64,000 nucleotides of DNA. Source: Sphingomonas palmae. Its GTDB lineage: Bacteria > Pseudomonadota > Alphaproteobacteria > Sphingomonadales > Sphingomonadaceae. Positions within the stretch are counted from its first letter, which is position 1, and the number at the start of each line of letters is the position of its first letter. The translations under genes and the position numbers were made by a program. The DNA lies in NCBI RefSeq assembly GCF_900109565.1, contig NZ_FNZZ01000001.1:62001-126000 (forward strand), written 5' to 3'. Of the stretch, positions 20,606-30,002 are shown one piece after another. The notes beneath the pieces were generated by a model that saw nothing but the letters and a program-made list of their open reading frames with translations, was not told the DNA's origin and ran no database searches.

Positions 20606-22413
20606 AGCATCGCTCCCGCCAGCATCGCACTCGCTCCCTTTTCCGCCTCGTCGGCTTGTCCCCGGAACATGCCGAACAGCTCGCGTCCCATGCCCGACGG
20701 TGCGGGCGGCGGGGCAGGCCGCTCGCGCGCAGCCAGCGTCTCGGCGTCGACCAGCATGTCGAGCGTGCCCGCGACCGCGTCAACGCGCACCACGTCGCCG
20801 TCGCGGATCAGGCCGATGTTTCCTCCCCCGAGCGCTTCCGGGCTGACGTGGATCGCGCACGGCACCTTGCCGCTCGCGCCCGACATGCGCCCGTCGGTGA
20901 CGAGCGCGACCTTGTGCCCGCGGTTTTGTAGCACACCGAGCGGCGGGGTCAGCTTGTGCAACTCGGGCATGCCGTTGGCGCGCGGACCCTGGAACCGGAC
21001 CACGACGACCACGTCGCGGTCGAGTTCGCCCGACTTGAACGCCTCGATCACGTCTAGCTGATCGTCGAACACGCGCGCGGGCGCCTCGACGATCCAGCGC
21101 TCACGCTCGACGGCCGACACCTTGATGCAGGCGCGACCGACGTTGCCCTGCAGAATACGCATCCCACCGTCGGGCGAGAAGGGTGCAGCAGCGGGGCGCA
21201 GGATTGTCTCGTCACCGCTCGCACCCGGCGGTGCCCAGGCGAGCGCGTCGCCGTCGAGCACGGGCTTGCTCGCGTAGGCGGACAGGTCGTCGCCCGCGAC
21301 CGTCGTGATGTCGCGGTGGAGGTGCCCGCTCGCGAGTAATTCGCCGATGACATAGGGCATGCCGCCCGCCGCCTCGAACGCGTTCACGTCGGCGGAGCCA
21401 TTGGGGTAGACGCGTGCAAGCAAGGGCACGGCGGCTGACAGCCGGTCGAAATCCTCCCAATCGATGACGATCCCCGCCGCACGCGCGATCGCGGGCACGT
21501 GGAGCAGGTGGTTGGTCGAACCGCCGGTCGCGAGCAACCCGACTGCGGCGTTGACGATCGCCTTCTCGTCGACGCACAGCCCGAGCGGGCGGTAATTGTC
21601 GCTTGCGGTGCCGATCGCGGCGAGGCGATGCACCGCCGCGCGGGTCAGTGCCTGCCGCAGCTTCGTGCCCGGGTTGACGAACGCGGCGCCGGGCATGTGC
21701 AGGCCCATCACCTCCATCATCATCTGATTGGTGTTGGCGGTGCCATAGAAGGTGCAGGTGCCCTGGCTGTGGTAGGCGCCGATCTCGGCCTCCAGCAGTT
21801 CCTCGCGCCCCGCCTCGCCGACCGCGAAGCGCTCGCGCACCGCGGCCTTTTCCTTGTTCGATAGGCCGGAGGGCATCGGACCGCCCGGCACCATCACCAT
21901 CGGCAAATGTCCGAAGCGCAACGCCCCCATCAGCAATCCAGGCACAATCTTGTCGCAGATGCCGAGCAACGCCGCGCCCTCGAATGTGCCGTGGGAGAGG
22001 GCAACCGCGGTCGACAGCGCGATCGTGTCGCGGCTGAACAGCGACAGCTCCATCCCCGGATAGCCTTGCGTCACGCCGTCGCACATCGCGGGCACGCCGC
22101 CTGCGACCTGTGCGGTCGCCCCGACCTCACGCGCCCACACCTTCATCTGTTCGGGATAGCGGTAATAGACCGCGTGCGCCGACAGCATGTCGTTGTACGA
22201 GGTGACGATGCCGATGTTCATGCCCGCGCCGTCGCGCATCGCGGCGCGATCCTCGGGCGTGCCGGCATAAGCGTGCGCGAGATTCGCGCAACCGAGCCGC
22301 GGGCGGCCGATCCAGGTGTCGCGCTCGCGCTCGATCAGGTCGAGATAGGCGCGTCGGCTCGGCTGCGAGCGCGCGATGATGCGATCGGTGACAGCCTGTA
22401 CGGCGGGGTTCAT
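20602..22413 (-). CDS. edd: 6-phosphogluconate dehydratase
   Basis: Edd dehydrates 6-phosphogluconate to KDPG. The 603-residue product belongs to the IlvD/Edd family: [20 protein letters not shown] and [16 protein letters not shown] contribute cysteines to the iron-sulfur cluster, and [13 protein letters not shown] is a signature near the C-terminus. Length fits Edd rather than IlvD. It starts 102 bases after pgl, a gap holding a REP-like palindrome, so it may be partly uncoupled from the upstream genes. Confidence 0.97.
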   Translation of the reverse strand: MNPAVQAVTDRIIARSQPSRRAYLDLIERERDTWIGRPRLGCANLAHAYAGTPEDRAAMRDGAGMNIGIVTSYNDMLSAHAVYYRYPEQMKVWAREVGATAQVAGGVPAMCDGVTQGYPGMELSLFSRDTIALSTAVALSHGTFEGAALLGICDKIVPGLLMGALRFGHLPMVMVPGGPMPSGLSNKEKAAVRERFAVGEAGREELLEAEIGAYHSQGTCTFYGTANTNQMMMEVMGLHMPGAAFVNPGTKLRQALTRAAVHRLAAIGTASDNYRPLGLCVDEKAIVNAAVGLLATGGSTNHLLHVPAIARAAGIVIDWEDFDRLSAAVPLLARVYPNGSADVNAFEAAGGMPYVIGELLASGHLHRDITTVAGDDLSAYASKPVLDGDALAWAPPGASGDETILRPAAAPFSPDGGMRILQGNVGRACIKVSAVERERWIVEAPARVFDDQLDVIEAFKSGELDRDVVVVVRFQGPRANGMPELHKLTPPLGVLQNRGHKVALVTDGRMSGASGKVPCAIHVSPEALGGGNIGLIRDGDVVRVDAVAGTLDMLVDAETLAARERPAPPPAPSGMGRELFGMFRGQADEAEKGASAMLAGAML

Positions 22414-22428
22414 GCGAAAACTTCCATC

Positions 22429-22470
22429 TGCCCTGAGCTGGTCGAAGGGCGCTTCTAGTCGCTCAGGGCG
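22429..22470. repeat. REP-like palindrome of the CCTGAGC...GTCGAAGGGC type
   Basis: TGCCCTGAGCTGGTCGAAGG at 22429-22448 resembles the dispersed intergenic motif seen in many sphingomonad and other proteobacterial genomes. GCCCTGAGC (22430-22438) pairs with GCTCAGGGC (22461-22469) to give a nine-base stem. It lies between pgl and edd and could stabilise or stop the upstream mRNA. Only one copy is seen in this window. Confidence 0.6.
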
Positions 22471-22515
22471 TCAGGACAATGCGGTACGTGGTCTATGCCG
22501 CACATGCGTGCGGGG

Positions 22516-23223
22516 TCAGGGCGCCCAGTGGATGTCGACCGGCAGCTCGACATCGGCCAGCACGCGACCGATCGGGTAGGGCGACCCCGCACCCTCGCTG
22601 ATCGCGTCCTCGATCACCTTGCGCTTGGCATCGCCCGTCACCGCGATCAACAGCGCGCGCGCGGTGATAATCCCGGCGCGGCTCAGCGTCACGCGCGCGA
22701 CCGGCGCCTCGGGCGGCAGCGGATCGGGCATGACGCCCAATGCGCGGCGCTCACGCGGGCCGTTCAACGCCTCGTCATAGTCGGGGCCGGTAAAGATCGA
22801 TGCGGTATGACCGTCACCGCCAACGCCCAGCACGCACAGGTCGAGCGGCCAGTGCAGGTCCTGCATCAGCGCGTCGGCGGAGCGGCCCGCCGTCTTATAG
22901 TCGTCGGTTGCCTTGGGCACGATCGGCATCACGCGCGCGCCCTTCGGAATGAACGTCTTGCCGAGCGCGGTGACGTTCGACAGCGCGTCGCCCAGCGGCA
23001 CGATCCGCTCGTCGCTGGGGATAATCGTTACCCGCTTCCAGTCGAGCTTCGCCTGAGCCAGCTTTGCGTACGCCGGCAGCGGGGTCTTTCCGCCCGCCAG
23101 CGCGATCACGGCGGAGCCGCGCGCGTCGATCGCGCTCTCGATCACGAACTGGATGTCGCCCGCGACCGCGTCGGCCAGCTCGGCCGCGTCGTCATATTCC
23201 CACCATTCGATTTCGGTCGTCAT
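22516..23223 (-). CDS. pgl: 6-phosphogluconolactonase
   Basis: Pgl hydrolyses 6-phosphogluconolactone to 6-phosphogluconate. The 235-residue protein is of the DevB/NagB-like type: VIALAGGKTPLPAYAKLA near residue 40, DERIVPLGDALSN, and the key LGVGGDGHTASIF near residue 135. It lies between zwf and edd on the same strand, 44 bases after zwf, completing the route from glucose-6-phosphate to KDPG. Confidence 0.96.
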   Translation of the reverse strand: MTTEIEWWEYDDAAELADAVAGDIQFVIESAIDARGSAVIALAGGKTPLPAYAKLAQAKLDWKRVTIIPSDERIVPLGDALSNVTALGKTFIPKGARVMPIVPKATDDYKTAGRSADALMQDLHWPLDLCVLGVGGDGHTASIFTGPDYDEALNGPRERRALGVMPDPLPPEAPVARVTLSRAGIITARALLIAVTGDAKRKVIEDAISEGAGSPYPIGRVLADVELPVDIHWAP

Positions 23224-23267
23224 CGTCAGTTACTCGTGTTGAATTGGGGCAGGAGGCTGTACCGCGC

Positions 23268-24731
23268 TCAATCGTCCTGCCAGGTTACGCCGTCGCGCTC
23301 GGTCAGCGCGATCGCCGCCGACGGACCCCAGGTGCCCGCGGGATAATGTTTCGGCTTGGTCCCGTTCGCCGCCCAGCCGGCACGGATCGCGTCGGTCCAG
23401 ACCCACTGCGCCTCCACCTCGTCGCGGCGGACGAACAGCGTCTGGTCACCCTCGATCAGGTCGAGCAGCAGCCGCTCGTAGGCGATACGGCGGCGCTGAC
23501 CCGCGAACTCGGTATCGAGGCTGAGCTTCAATGGCACCTCGCGCAGGCGGACGCCGTCGCGGTCGAGCCCGGGCTCCTTCGCCATCACCAGCAGCTCGAT
23601 ATATTCTTCCGGCTGCAAGCGGATGACGAGCGTATTGGGTTGCAGCAGCCCGCCTCGCCCCGAAAACATCGAGTGCGGCACCGGTTTGAACTGTATCGCG
23701 ATCTCGCTGCGCCGCTTTGCCATCCGCTTGCCGGTGCGCAGGTAGAAGGGCACGCCCTGCCAGCGCCAATTGTCGACGTGCGCCTTGATCGCGACGAAGG
23801 TTTCAACGTCCGAGTCGTAGCCGAGCTCGTCGTCATAGCCCTTGACGACCTTGCTGCTGACCGCGCCTTCCTCATACTGGCCGGTGACCGTGTTTTGCGG
23901 CACGTCGGTCGGCGTCATCACGCGCAGCGAGCGGAACACCTTGGCCTTTTCGTCGCGGATGTCGTCCTTGCTGTAGCGTGCGGGCGGCTCCATCGCGATC
24001 AGCGCGAGCAGTTGCAGCGTGTGGTTGGTGATCATGTCGCGCAGCGCGCCCGCGCCCTCGTAGTAACCGGCGCGATCCTCCAGCCCGACCGTTTCCGCGA
24101 TCGTGATCTGGACGTTGTCGATCCCTTGCGCGTTCCACACCGGCTCGAAGAAGCTGTTGCCGAAGCGCAGCGCGAGGATGTTCTGCACCGTCTCCTTGCC
24201 GAGATAGTGATCGATGCGGAAGATCCGGTCCTCGGGGAAGACCGCCGCGACGGTGTCGTTGATCTCGCGGCTGGAGGCGAGGTCGTAGCCCAGCGGCTTC
24301 TCCAGCCCGATCCGCACCGTGTCGCCGGCGAGGCCGACCTTCTCCAGCCCCTTCACCGCCGGCTCGAACAGCGACGGCGCGGTCGACAGAAAGATCGCGA
24401 GCCCGCCCGAGATGTCACCGATCTTGTCGGCGAGCGCCTGGAACGTCGACTCGTCGGACAGGTCGGCGGGCTGGAACGACAGGCGTTGCAGGAAGGAAGC
24501 GATCTTCTCCTTGTCCTTGCGGTCGTCGCTCAGATACTCGTCGAGTGCCGCGCGCGCGATCTCGCGAAAGCTGTCGTCATCCTCGTCGCCGCGTGCCGAT
24601 CCGGTGATCGTCAGGCCTTCGGGCAGCAGCCCGTCGGCGTGAAGGCCGAACAGCGACGGCAGCAGCATACGCTTCGACAGGTCGCCGGTGGCGCCGAACA
24701 GGAGGAGTTTGCCGACGGGATTGCGCTGCAT
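23268..24731 (-). CDS. zwf: Glucose-6-phosphate dehydrogenase
   Basis: Zwf oxidises glucose-6-phosphate to the lactone, producing NAD(P)H. With the start at MQRNPVGKLLLFGATGDLSKR the product has 487 residues, the usual length. GATGDLSKR binds the nucleotide, and RIDHYLGKETVQNIL carries the substrate-binding His and Lys. GGAG seven bases before this ATG decides the start; the 11-codon upstream extension lacks conservation. It is the first gene of the operon. Confidence 0.96.
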   Translation of the reverse strand: MQRNPVGKLLLFGATGDLSKRMLLPSLFGLHADGLLPEGLTITGSARGDEDDDSFREIARAALDEYLSDDRKDKEKIASFLQRLSFQPADLSDESTFQALADKIGDISGGLAIFLSTAPSLFEPAVKGLEKVGLAGDTVRIGLEKPLGYDLASSREINDTVAAVFPEDRIFRIDHYLGKETVQNILALRFGNSFFEPVWNAQGIDNVQITIAETVGLEDRAGYYEGAGALRDMITNHTLQLLALIAMEPPARYSKDDIRDEKAKVFRSLRVMTPTDVPQNTVTGQYEEGAVSSKVVKGYDDELGYDSDVETFVAIKAHVDNWRWQGVPFYLRTGKRMAKRRSEIAIQFKPVPHSMFSGRGGLLQPNTLVIRLQPEEYIELLVMAKEPGLDRDGVRLREVPLKLSLDTEFAGQRRRIAYERLLLDLIEGDQTLFVRRDEVEAQWVWTDAIRAGWAANGTKPKHYPAGTWGPSAAIALTERDGVTWQDD

Positions 24732-24809
24732 GGTGGCTCCGTGGTCGTTGTGCCCGCGGTGCACCCGGGTAGGCGCGACCGCACGGGCGGGTTGAGTTGG
24801 TCAGCGGCG

Positions 24810-25739
24810 TTAGCGCGTGAGCCCGGCCAACGGGTCCAGCCCCGCCATCAAATTCAGGTTCTGCACCGCCGCGCCCGCCGCGCCCTTGCCGAGGTTGTCG
24901 AGCGTCGCGACGAGGCGTAGCTGGCGCAGGTCGTCGTTGCCGAAGACGTGGAGCGTCATGCGATCGCTATTCGCATCGTCCTCGATCGTGATGGTGGCCG
25001 GCGCCGTGTCGGAGACGCGCACCAGGTCGCAGCCGGCGTAGGCCTCGCGCAGCGCCTGCTCGACCGCCTGCCGATCGGCGCCGTTCGCAAGCTGCGCGAG
25101 GTGCAACGGCACTTCGACCACCATGCCGCGAAAGGTGTTGGCGACCGCGGGCTGGAAGACGGGGCCGTGCGACAGGCCGGCGTGCCTCGTCATTTCGGGC
25201 ACGTGCTTGTGTCCGAGCGCGAGCGCGTAGGGGCGGAAGGCCGTGTTCGCCGCACCGCTCTCGAACTCGGCGATCATCGACTTGCCGCCACCTGAATAGC
25301 CGGAGGTCGCATTGACCATCACGAGTGCGTCGGCCGGCAGCAACCCTTCGCGCACCAGCGGACGCACGAGCGCCAGAAAACCAGTGGGGTAGCAGCCTGG
25401 ATTGGCGACGAAGCGGGCGCGCGCGATCCGCTCAGCCTGGTCGGGTTCGAGCTCTGCGAAGCCGTAGGTCCATCCATCCGCCACCCGATGCGCCGTCGAC
25501 GCGTCGATGACGCGCGTGGTGTCGTTGTTGATCATCGCCACGGCCTCGCGTGCCGCATCGTCGGGCAGGCACAGGATGACGACATCGGCGTCGTTCAGCG
25601 CTTCGCGACGCGCGACCGCGTCCTTGCGGCGCGCCTCGTCGAGGATCAGCAGCGATACGTCCGCCCGGTTCGACAGTCGCTCGCGGATCTCCAACCCTGT
25701 CGTGCCGACCGCGCCGTCGATGAAGACCGACGTACTCAC
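24810..25739 (-). CDS. argC: N-acetyl-gamma-glutamyl-phosphate reductase (type 2)
   Basis: ArgC reduces N-acetylglutamyl-phosphate in arginine synthesis. The 309-residue product is the shorter type 2 form: MSTSVFIDGAVGTTGLEIRERL at the N-terminus, catalytic Cys116 in NPGCYPTGF, and NATSGYSGGGKSMI. It begins at GTG overlapping the stop of the upstream SH3-like gene (GTGA), so translation is coupled to it. No other arg gene lies nearby. Confidence 0.95.
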   Translation of the reverse strand: MSTSVFIDGAVGTTGLEIRERLSNRADVSLLILDEARRKDAVARREALNDADVVILCLPDDAAREAVAMINNDTTRVIDASTAHRVADGWTYGFAELEPDQAERIARARFVANPGCYPTGFLALVRPLVREGLLPADALVMVNATSGYSGGGKSMIAEFESGAANTAFRPYALALGHKHVPEMTRHAGLSHGPVFQPAVANTFRGMVVEVPLHLAQLANGADRQAVEQALREAYAGCDLVRVSDTAPATITIEDDANSDRMTLHVFGNDDLRQLRLVATLDNLGKGAAGAAVQNLNLMAGLDPLAGLTR

Positions 25740-26098
25740 TTCGCTGCCACGTCGTCCGCATCGACGTAGCCGACCAGCCCTGCATCAACCGCGATGCCCC
25801 AAGCGACGCCGCCGGTCAGATCGAGCAGGTCGAAGGCGGAGCCGGACGCCAGCGACGCGATCACCGCCCCGTCAATGGCGCGACCATCACGAAGCCCGGT
25901 GTCGCGCACCACTGTACGACGCAGCGGGGCGGCGTAATGCGGTGCGAACACGCGGTCGGCGAGTCGCACATCGGCGATGTCGGCGCGAACGGCGTTGGTC
26001 GTTGGATCGAGCCGGACCGAAGGGCCCGACAAGGCGAAGGTGCGCCGTGCCTCGCGTGCCGAAACGGAGTCGGAATGAGCGGCGGCGGTGCGGCCCAT
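25736..26098 (-). CDS. Lone SH3-like domain protein, probable remnant of NlpC/P60 peptidase
   Basis: From the ATG at 26098 (GGTGGA upstream) the product has 120 residues. It contains FALSGPSVRLDP, ADIADVRLADRVFAPHYAAP and VAWGIAVDAGLVGYVDADDV. This pattern is the N-terminal SH3-like region of sphingomonad C40 (NlpC/P60) endopeptidases, but the frame ends just where the second SH3 and the Cys/His peptidase domain should follow. I infer a truncated or stand-alone wall-binding module. It lies 22 bases after the MarR gene and overlaps argC. An upstream start at 26227 would overlap the MarR gene and is not favoured. Confidence 0.6.
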   Translation of the reverse strand: MGRTAAAHSDSVSAREARRTFALSGPSVRLDPTTNAVRADIADVRLADRVFAPHYAAPLRRTVVRDTGLRDGRAIDGAVIASLASGSAFDLLDLTGGVAWGIAVDAGLVGYVDADDVAAK

Positions 26099-26120
26099 CG
26101 ATCCACCAGCCAGAGCCAGA

Positions 26121-26579
26121 TCAGGCGTTGACTGCGGCCCTGACGGATGTGGCGTGGCTGTCGCCGTCACCGATGAACTGCCCGAACTCCTCAAGAAAAT
26201 CTGCCCCTTCGGATGTGCGCGCGACAAAGATGTTGCGTTTGTCGCTGTCGTCGCGTTGCCGGCGCAGATAGCCGAGCGTCCCCAGCCTGTTCAAGGCGCG
26301 AGTGACGACCGGTTTCGACACGTTGAGCGCGCGCGCCAATCCGCGCACGGTATGCGGACCCGGCCGCAGATAAACGACCAGCAGCAATGCCATCTGACGG
26401 TTGGTGAGATCGGGCTCGCCCGACCGCACGTAATCGACCAGCGCATTCATCCACTGACCAAGTTCGGGCTGAATAAGACCTGCCACTGCCTCGTCCCGAT
26501 TGTTCGCGTCCCGGAAAGTCGTTCCGGTTCTGTTGCTTTGCTTAACGTCCTGTCCACGCACTGGTTTCAGCAACGTCAT
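26121..26579 (-). CDS. MarR-family transcriptional regulator
   Basis: The 152-residue protein has the MarR winged-helix core: MALLLVVYLRPGPHTVRGLA, the recognition helix VSKPVVTRALNRLGTLGYLRR, and the wing DDSDKRNIFVARTSEG. The N-terminal 30 residues are poorly conserved, so the start could be later. It heads a small minus-strand group with the SH3-like gene and argC and is divergent from secG. Its targets are not evident. Confidence 0.85.
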   Translation of the reverse strand: MTLLKPVRGQDVKQSNRTGTTFRDANNRDEAVAGLIQPELGQWMNALVDYVRSGEPDLTNRQMALLLVVYLRPGPHTVRGLARALNVSKPVVTRALNRLGTLGYLRRQRDDSDKRNIFVARTSEGADFLEEFGQFIGDGDSHATSVRAAVNA

Positions 26580-26730
26580 GAAATTGACCGGCCTTCGCCG
26601 CCATGCGCAAACGGGTCGCCGCGCTGGCAGACGAGGGGGCGCCGCGGTTGATTGCGCGGGCGCTCTCGCCTATGTCGCCGCGCGTCGCGCCGCCAAGGCG
26701 CTCCCGTCCAAAGAAGTGCGCGCTCGCTCC

Positions 26731-27111
26731 ATGTTCACCTTTCTGCTCGTCATTCACGCGATCGTCGCCGCCGCGCTCGTCACGGTCATCCTGATGCAGC
26801 GGTCGGAGGGCGGTGGCCTGACCTCGAGCGGCAGCCCGTCGGGCCTGATGTCGGCACGTGGCGCCGCCGATTTCCTGACGCGCGCGACATCGGTACTGGC
26901 CGGCGCCTTTATTCTTCTCTCGATCCTGCTCGCGTTCCTGGCGGCGAACCGCAACGCGACCTCGGTCGACACCTCGCTCCAGCGGCGCGCGCCCGCTGCC
27001 GCCGCCGCTCCTGCGCCGACCGGTCAGGACGCATTGTCCGACGCGGCGCGCAACGCCGCGGCTGCAGCAGCGCCGGCGCAGGCCGACAACGGCGTGCCGC
27101 TCGCGCGCTGA
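26731..27111 (+). CDS. secG: Preprotein translocase subunit SecG
   Basis: SecG is the small accessory subunit of the SecYEG channel. The 126-residue product has two membrane segments around residues 2-20 and 52-72, with the conserved LMQRSEGGGLTSSGSPSGLMSARG loop region between them (here named by its core LMQRSEGGG). A low-complexity Ala/Pro tail follows, as in other alphaproteobacteria. An in-frame upstream extension exists but lacks the family N-terminus. pyrG follows in the same direction. Confidence 0.93.
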   Translation: MFTFLLVIHAIVAAALVTVILMQRSEGGGLTSSGSPSGLMSARGAADFLTRATSVLAGAFILLSILLAFLAANRNATSVDTSLQRRAPAAAAAPAPTGQDALSDAARNAAAAAAPAQADNGVPLAR

Positions 27112-27131
27112 GCTTCGTCTGATTGTCTAGC

Positions 27132-27157
27132 TGTCGACACCACGAGTGGCGTCGACA
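27132..27157 (+). terminator. Hairpin between secG and pyrG
   Basis: TGTCGACACCA and TGGCGTCGACA form an 11-base stem with one A-C mismatch around a short CGAG loop, beginning 20 bases after the secG stop. No clear T run follows. It may be a weak terminator or a processing site. Confidence 0.4.
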
Positions 27158-27239
27158 AGCAGTTCATCGTGATTTTCGCCGCGCGTGGGCGACCGCGCGC
27201 TTGTGGTCGTTCGTATTTCAGGGTTAGGCGTTTATCGTC

Positions 27240-28874
27240 ATGGCGCGGTTCATCTTCATCACCGGCGGCGTGGTTTCCTCGCTCGGCAAGGGTCTCATGG
27301 CGGCGAGCCTCGCCGCACTGTTGCAGACGCGTGGCTACCGCGTCCGCATCCGCAAGTTCGATCCCTACCTGAACGTCGATCCGGGCACGATGAGCCCGTA
27401 TCAGCACGGCGAGGTCTACGTGACCGACGACGGCGCTGAGACTGACCTCGACCTCGGCCATTACGAGCGTTTCACCGGCGTCGCCTCGCGCCAGTCGGAC
27501 AACGTCACCTCGGGCCGCATCTACAAGACGATCATCGAGCGTGAGCGGCGCGGCGACTATCTAGGTGCCACGGTGCAGGTGATCCCGCACGTGACCGACG
27601 CAATCAAGGCGTTCGCGCTTGCTGAGACCGACGACGTCGATTTCGTGCTGTGCGAGATCGGCGGCACCGTCGGCGATATTGAGTCGCTGCCCTTCATCGA
27701 GGCGATCCGCCAGCTGAAGAACGAGCTTGGCCGCGGCAACGCGATCAGCATCCACGTGACGCTGGTGCCCTACATCGCCGCGGCGGGCGAGTTGAAGACC
27801 AAGCCGACGCAGCATTCGGTGCGCGAATTGGCGGCACTCGGCGTCCAGCCCGACGTGCTGGTGTGCCGCTGCGAGCAGCCGCTCCCACCGTCCGAGCGCG
27901 CCAAGATCGCATTGTTCTGCAACGTGCCCGAAACCGCAGTCATCCCCGCGCTCGATGCGAAGAGCATCTACGCGGTGCCGCTGCAATATCACGGCGAAGG
28001 GCTCGACTCGGAGGTGCTGCGCGCGTTCGGCATCACGCCGTCGTCCGCGCCAGACCTCAGCCGCTGGGAGGAGATCGTCGAGCGGCTGGAACATCCCGAG
28101 GGCGAGGTGACGATCGGCGTCGTCGGCAAGTACGTCGGGCTGCAGGACGCCTATAAGTCTCTCAACGAGGCGCTGGTCCACGGCGGGATCGCCAACCGCG
28201 TCAAGGTCAACATCCGCTGGATCGACGCCGAATTGTTCGAGGGCGACGAGGCGGAGATCGCCGCCCAGCTCGAGCCGTGCCACGCCATCCTCGTCCCCGG
28301 CGCGTTCGGTTCGCGCGGCGCGGAGGGCAAGATCGAGTCGGTCCGCTTCGCACGCGAGCGCCGCGTGCCCTATTTCGGCATCTGCTTCGGCATGCAGATG
28401 GCGTGCGTCGAGGGCGCGCGCGATCTGGCCGGCATCGAACATGCGTCGTCGACCGAGTTCGGCCCGACCGACGAACCAGTCGTCGGCCTCATCACCGAAT
28501 GGATGAGCGAGCGCGGGCTGGAGAAGCGCGCCGCTGACGGTGACCTGGGCGGCACGATGCGGCTGGGTGCCTATCCCGCCAAGCTGACCGGCAACAGCGT
28601 CGTCGCCTCCGTCTACGGCGCGGACGAGATCGAAGAGCGCCATCGCCACCGCTACGAGGTCAACACCGCCTATCGTGAACGGCTCGAGGCGGGCGGGCTC
28701 GTCTTCTCGGGCCTGTCGCCCGACGGCATGCTGCCCGAAATCGTTGAGCGGCCCGACCATCCGTGGTTCGTCGGCGTGCAATTCCACCCGGAATTGAAGT
28801 CAAAGCCGTTCGACCCGCACCCGCTGTTCGCCAGCTTCATCGCCGCCGCAGTCAAGCAAAGCCGGCTGGTCTGA
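27240..28874 (+). CDS. pyrG: CTP synthase
   Basis: PyrG aminates UTP to CTP with glutamine and ATP. The 544-residue protein has the synthetase domain ([20 protein letters not shown], then [22 protein letters not shown]) and a C-terminal class I glutamine amidotransferase with the nucleophile Cys in [10 protein letters not shown] and the His/Glu pair in [10 protein letters not shown]. All motifs are intact. It is 128 bases from secG and likely has its own promoter. Confidence 0.98.
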   Translation: MARFIFITGGVVSSLGKGLMAASLAALLQTRGYRVRIRKFDPYLNVDPGTMSPYQHGEVYVTDDGAETDLDLGHYERFTGVASRQSDNVTSGRIYKTIIERERRGDYLGATVQVIPHVTDAIKAFALAETDDVDFVLCEIGGTVGDIESLPFIEAIRQLKNELGRGNAISIHVTLVPYIAAAGELKTKPTQHSVRELAALGVQPDVLVCRCEQPLPPSERAKIALFCNVPETAVIPALDAKSIYAVPLQYHGEGLDSEVLRAFGITPSSAPDLSRWEEIVERLEHPEGEVTIGVVGKYVGLQDAYKSLNEALVHGGIANRVKVNIRWIDAELFEGDEAEIAAQLEPCHAILVPGAFGSRGAEGKIESVRFARERRVPYFGICFGMQMACVEGARDLAGIEHASSTEFGPTDEPVVGLITEWMSERGLEKRAADGDLGGTMRLGAYPAKLTGNSVVASVYGADEIEERHRHRYEVNTAYRERLEAGGLVFSGLSPDGMLPEIVERPDHPWFVGVQFHPELKSKPFDPHPLFASFIAAAVKQSRLV

Positions 28875-29019
28875 CGCCGACGCAACGTCGGTGATCTTCA
28901 CGCGCGTTCGGACTGTCCCGGTCAAGCTGTCGTTCATCGCTTCGTGCTACCGGGCAGGTTGATCGGGGCGCAGTGGCCATGCTGTACCCGGCGCATTGGG
29001 ACCGGTGGGGATCGAATCC

Positions 29020-29235
29020 ATGTCATTTGCAGCAACGGCGGCCGCCGGCCTGCCGCAACCCGCGCGATCGGCGATCTGCTCGGCCAGGCAGGCCGGACCG
29101 CGTCACTTCCTCCCGCCCGACACCGATCGATCGATCCTGTCGCTGCTGTTCGATCTTGGGCTGACGCGCCACTTCATGGGTCACGTCGTACTCACCGCCG
29201 CCGGCCTGGCCGTGCTGCGCGTGATTACCGGCTGA
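29020..29235 (+). CDS. Small hypothetical protein, 71 residues
   Basis: A frame starting MSFAATAAAGLPQPARS is preceded by GGTGGGGA, a usable ribosome binding site. The C-terminal part (FMGHVVLTAAGLAVLRVITG) is hydrophobic and could be one membrane helix; the middle is polar with DTDRSILSLLFDLG. I recognise no family. The gap between pyrG and the Hsp20 gene has no better candidate. Coding status is uncertain. Confidence 0.4.
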   Translation: MSFAATAAAGLPQPARSAICSARQAGPRHFLPPDTDRSILSLLFDLGLTRHFMGHVVLTAAGLAVLRVITG

Positions 29236-29246
29236 TGATGGAATAA

Positions 29247-29273
29247 AGGCGCCCGGGCTGTTCGCCCGGACGC
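29247..29273 (-). terminator. Terminator hairpin downstream of Hsp20 gene
   Basis: GGCGCCCGGGC pairs with GCCCGGACGCC through one bulge around the TGTTC loop. Read on the minus strand it is followed by TTTATTCC, so it fits as the terminator of the Hsp20 gene ending at 29332. It can also follow the small plus-strand ORF. Confidence 0.65.
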
Positions 29274-29331
29274 CCCACGACGCCTCGAAAGGGAGCAAAG
29301 AGGCGCCGAACTTGTCGACCCGTCTAGGCGG

Positions 29332-29799
29332 TCAGGCGGCCTGCGCCTCGCCGGCGGGCTCGTTCTCGACCGCGGCGAGCGGCGCACCGGTCCGCACCGC
29401 AATCTTCTTCGGCTTCATCGCCTCAGGCACTTCGCGCACCAGATCGATCACCAGCAAGCCGTCGTTCAACCGCGCGTCCTCGACGAAGACGAAGTCAGCG
29501 AGCTCGAACCGCCGCTCAAAGCTGCGGTTGGCGATGCCGACGTGCAGGAAGCTCGGCCCCTCGGCCTTGTCGTCCTTGCGCCCGGCGACCAGCAGCAGGT
29601 TCTGCTGCGCGGTGATCTCCACCTCGTCGCGACTGAACCCGGCGACCGCCAGCGTAATGCGGTAGCGATCATCGGCGATCCGCTCGAGATTGAACGGCGG
29701 GTAATTCTCTGAGGCGCCGCGCGCATTGGCCTCGATCATGTCGAACAGACGATCGAACCCGATGGTCGAGCGGCGATAGGGGGTAAGGTCGAAACGCAT
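29332..29799 (-). CDS. Hsp20-type small heat-shock protein
   Basis: The 155-residue product is an alpha-crystallin chaperone that holds unfolding proteins. It begins MRFDLTPYRRSTIGFDRLFD, typical of class A alphaproteobacterial sHSPs. The crystallin domain spans about residues 33-125, with YPPFNLERI, ITLAVAGFSRDEVEI and FLHVGIANRSFERRFEL. AGAGGA before this ATG decides the start; the longer frame is not favoured. The IxI-like tail is replaced by IAVRTG. A heat-shock-type promoter lies upstream. Confidence 0.92.
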   Translation of the reverse strand: MRFDLTPYRRSTIGFDRLFDMIEANARGASENYPPFNLERIADDRYRITLAVAGFSRDEVEITAQQNLLLVAGRKDDKAEGPSFLHVGIANRSFERRFELADFVFVEDARLNDGLLVIDLVREVPEAMKPKKIAVRTGAPLAAVENEPAGEAQAA

Positions 29800-29895
29800 C
29801 TCAAATCCTCTTCTATGAGCGAGTTGAAAAGCAGCGTCCGGATGTCCGCGACGCCGGCATCGCGCGGCCCGACCGAGCGGCACCGCGCACCAACC

Positions 29896-29924
29896 AAGAT
29901 GGTAAACCGACGAAGCGTTTCAAG
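29896..29924 (-). promoter_or_regulatory. RpoH (sigma-32)-type promoter for Hsp20 gene
   Basis: On the minus strand CTTGAA (29924-29919) and CCATCTT (29902-29896) are separated by 16 bases, close to the sigma-32 pattern CTTGAA...CCCAT-T. It leaves a leader of roughly 90 bases before the Hsp20 start at 29799, enough for an RNA thermometer. The match is by eye. Confidence 0.6.
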
Positions 29925-30002
29925 CGCCCTCTAAACATCTACTTCATTGATAGGGTTTGCAGCGCCGATCTACGTTCCGGGGCAGAAGAGGGGATCATTG
30001 CC

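Noticed and set aside
23064..24920. 618-codon plus-strand frame
   Set aside because: It is antisense to pgl, zwf and argC and shows no domain.
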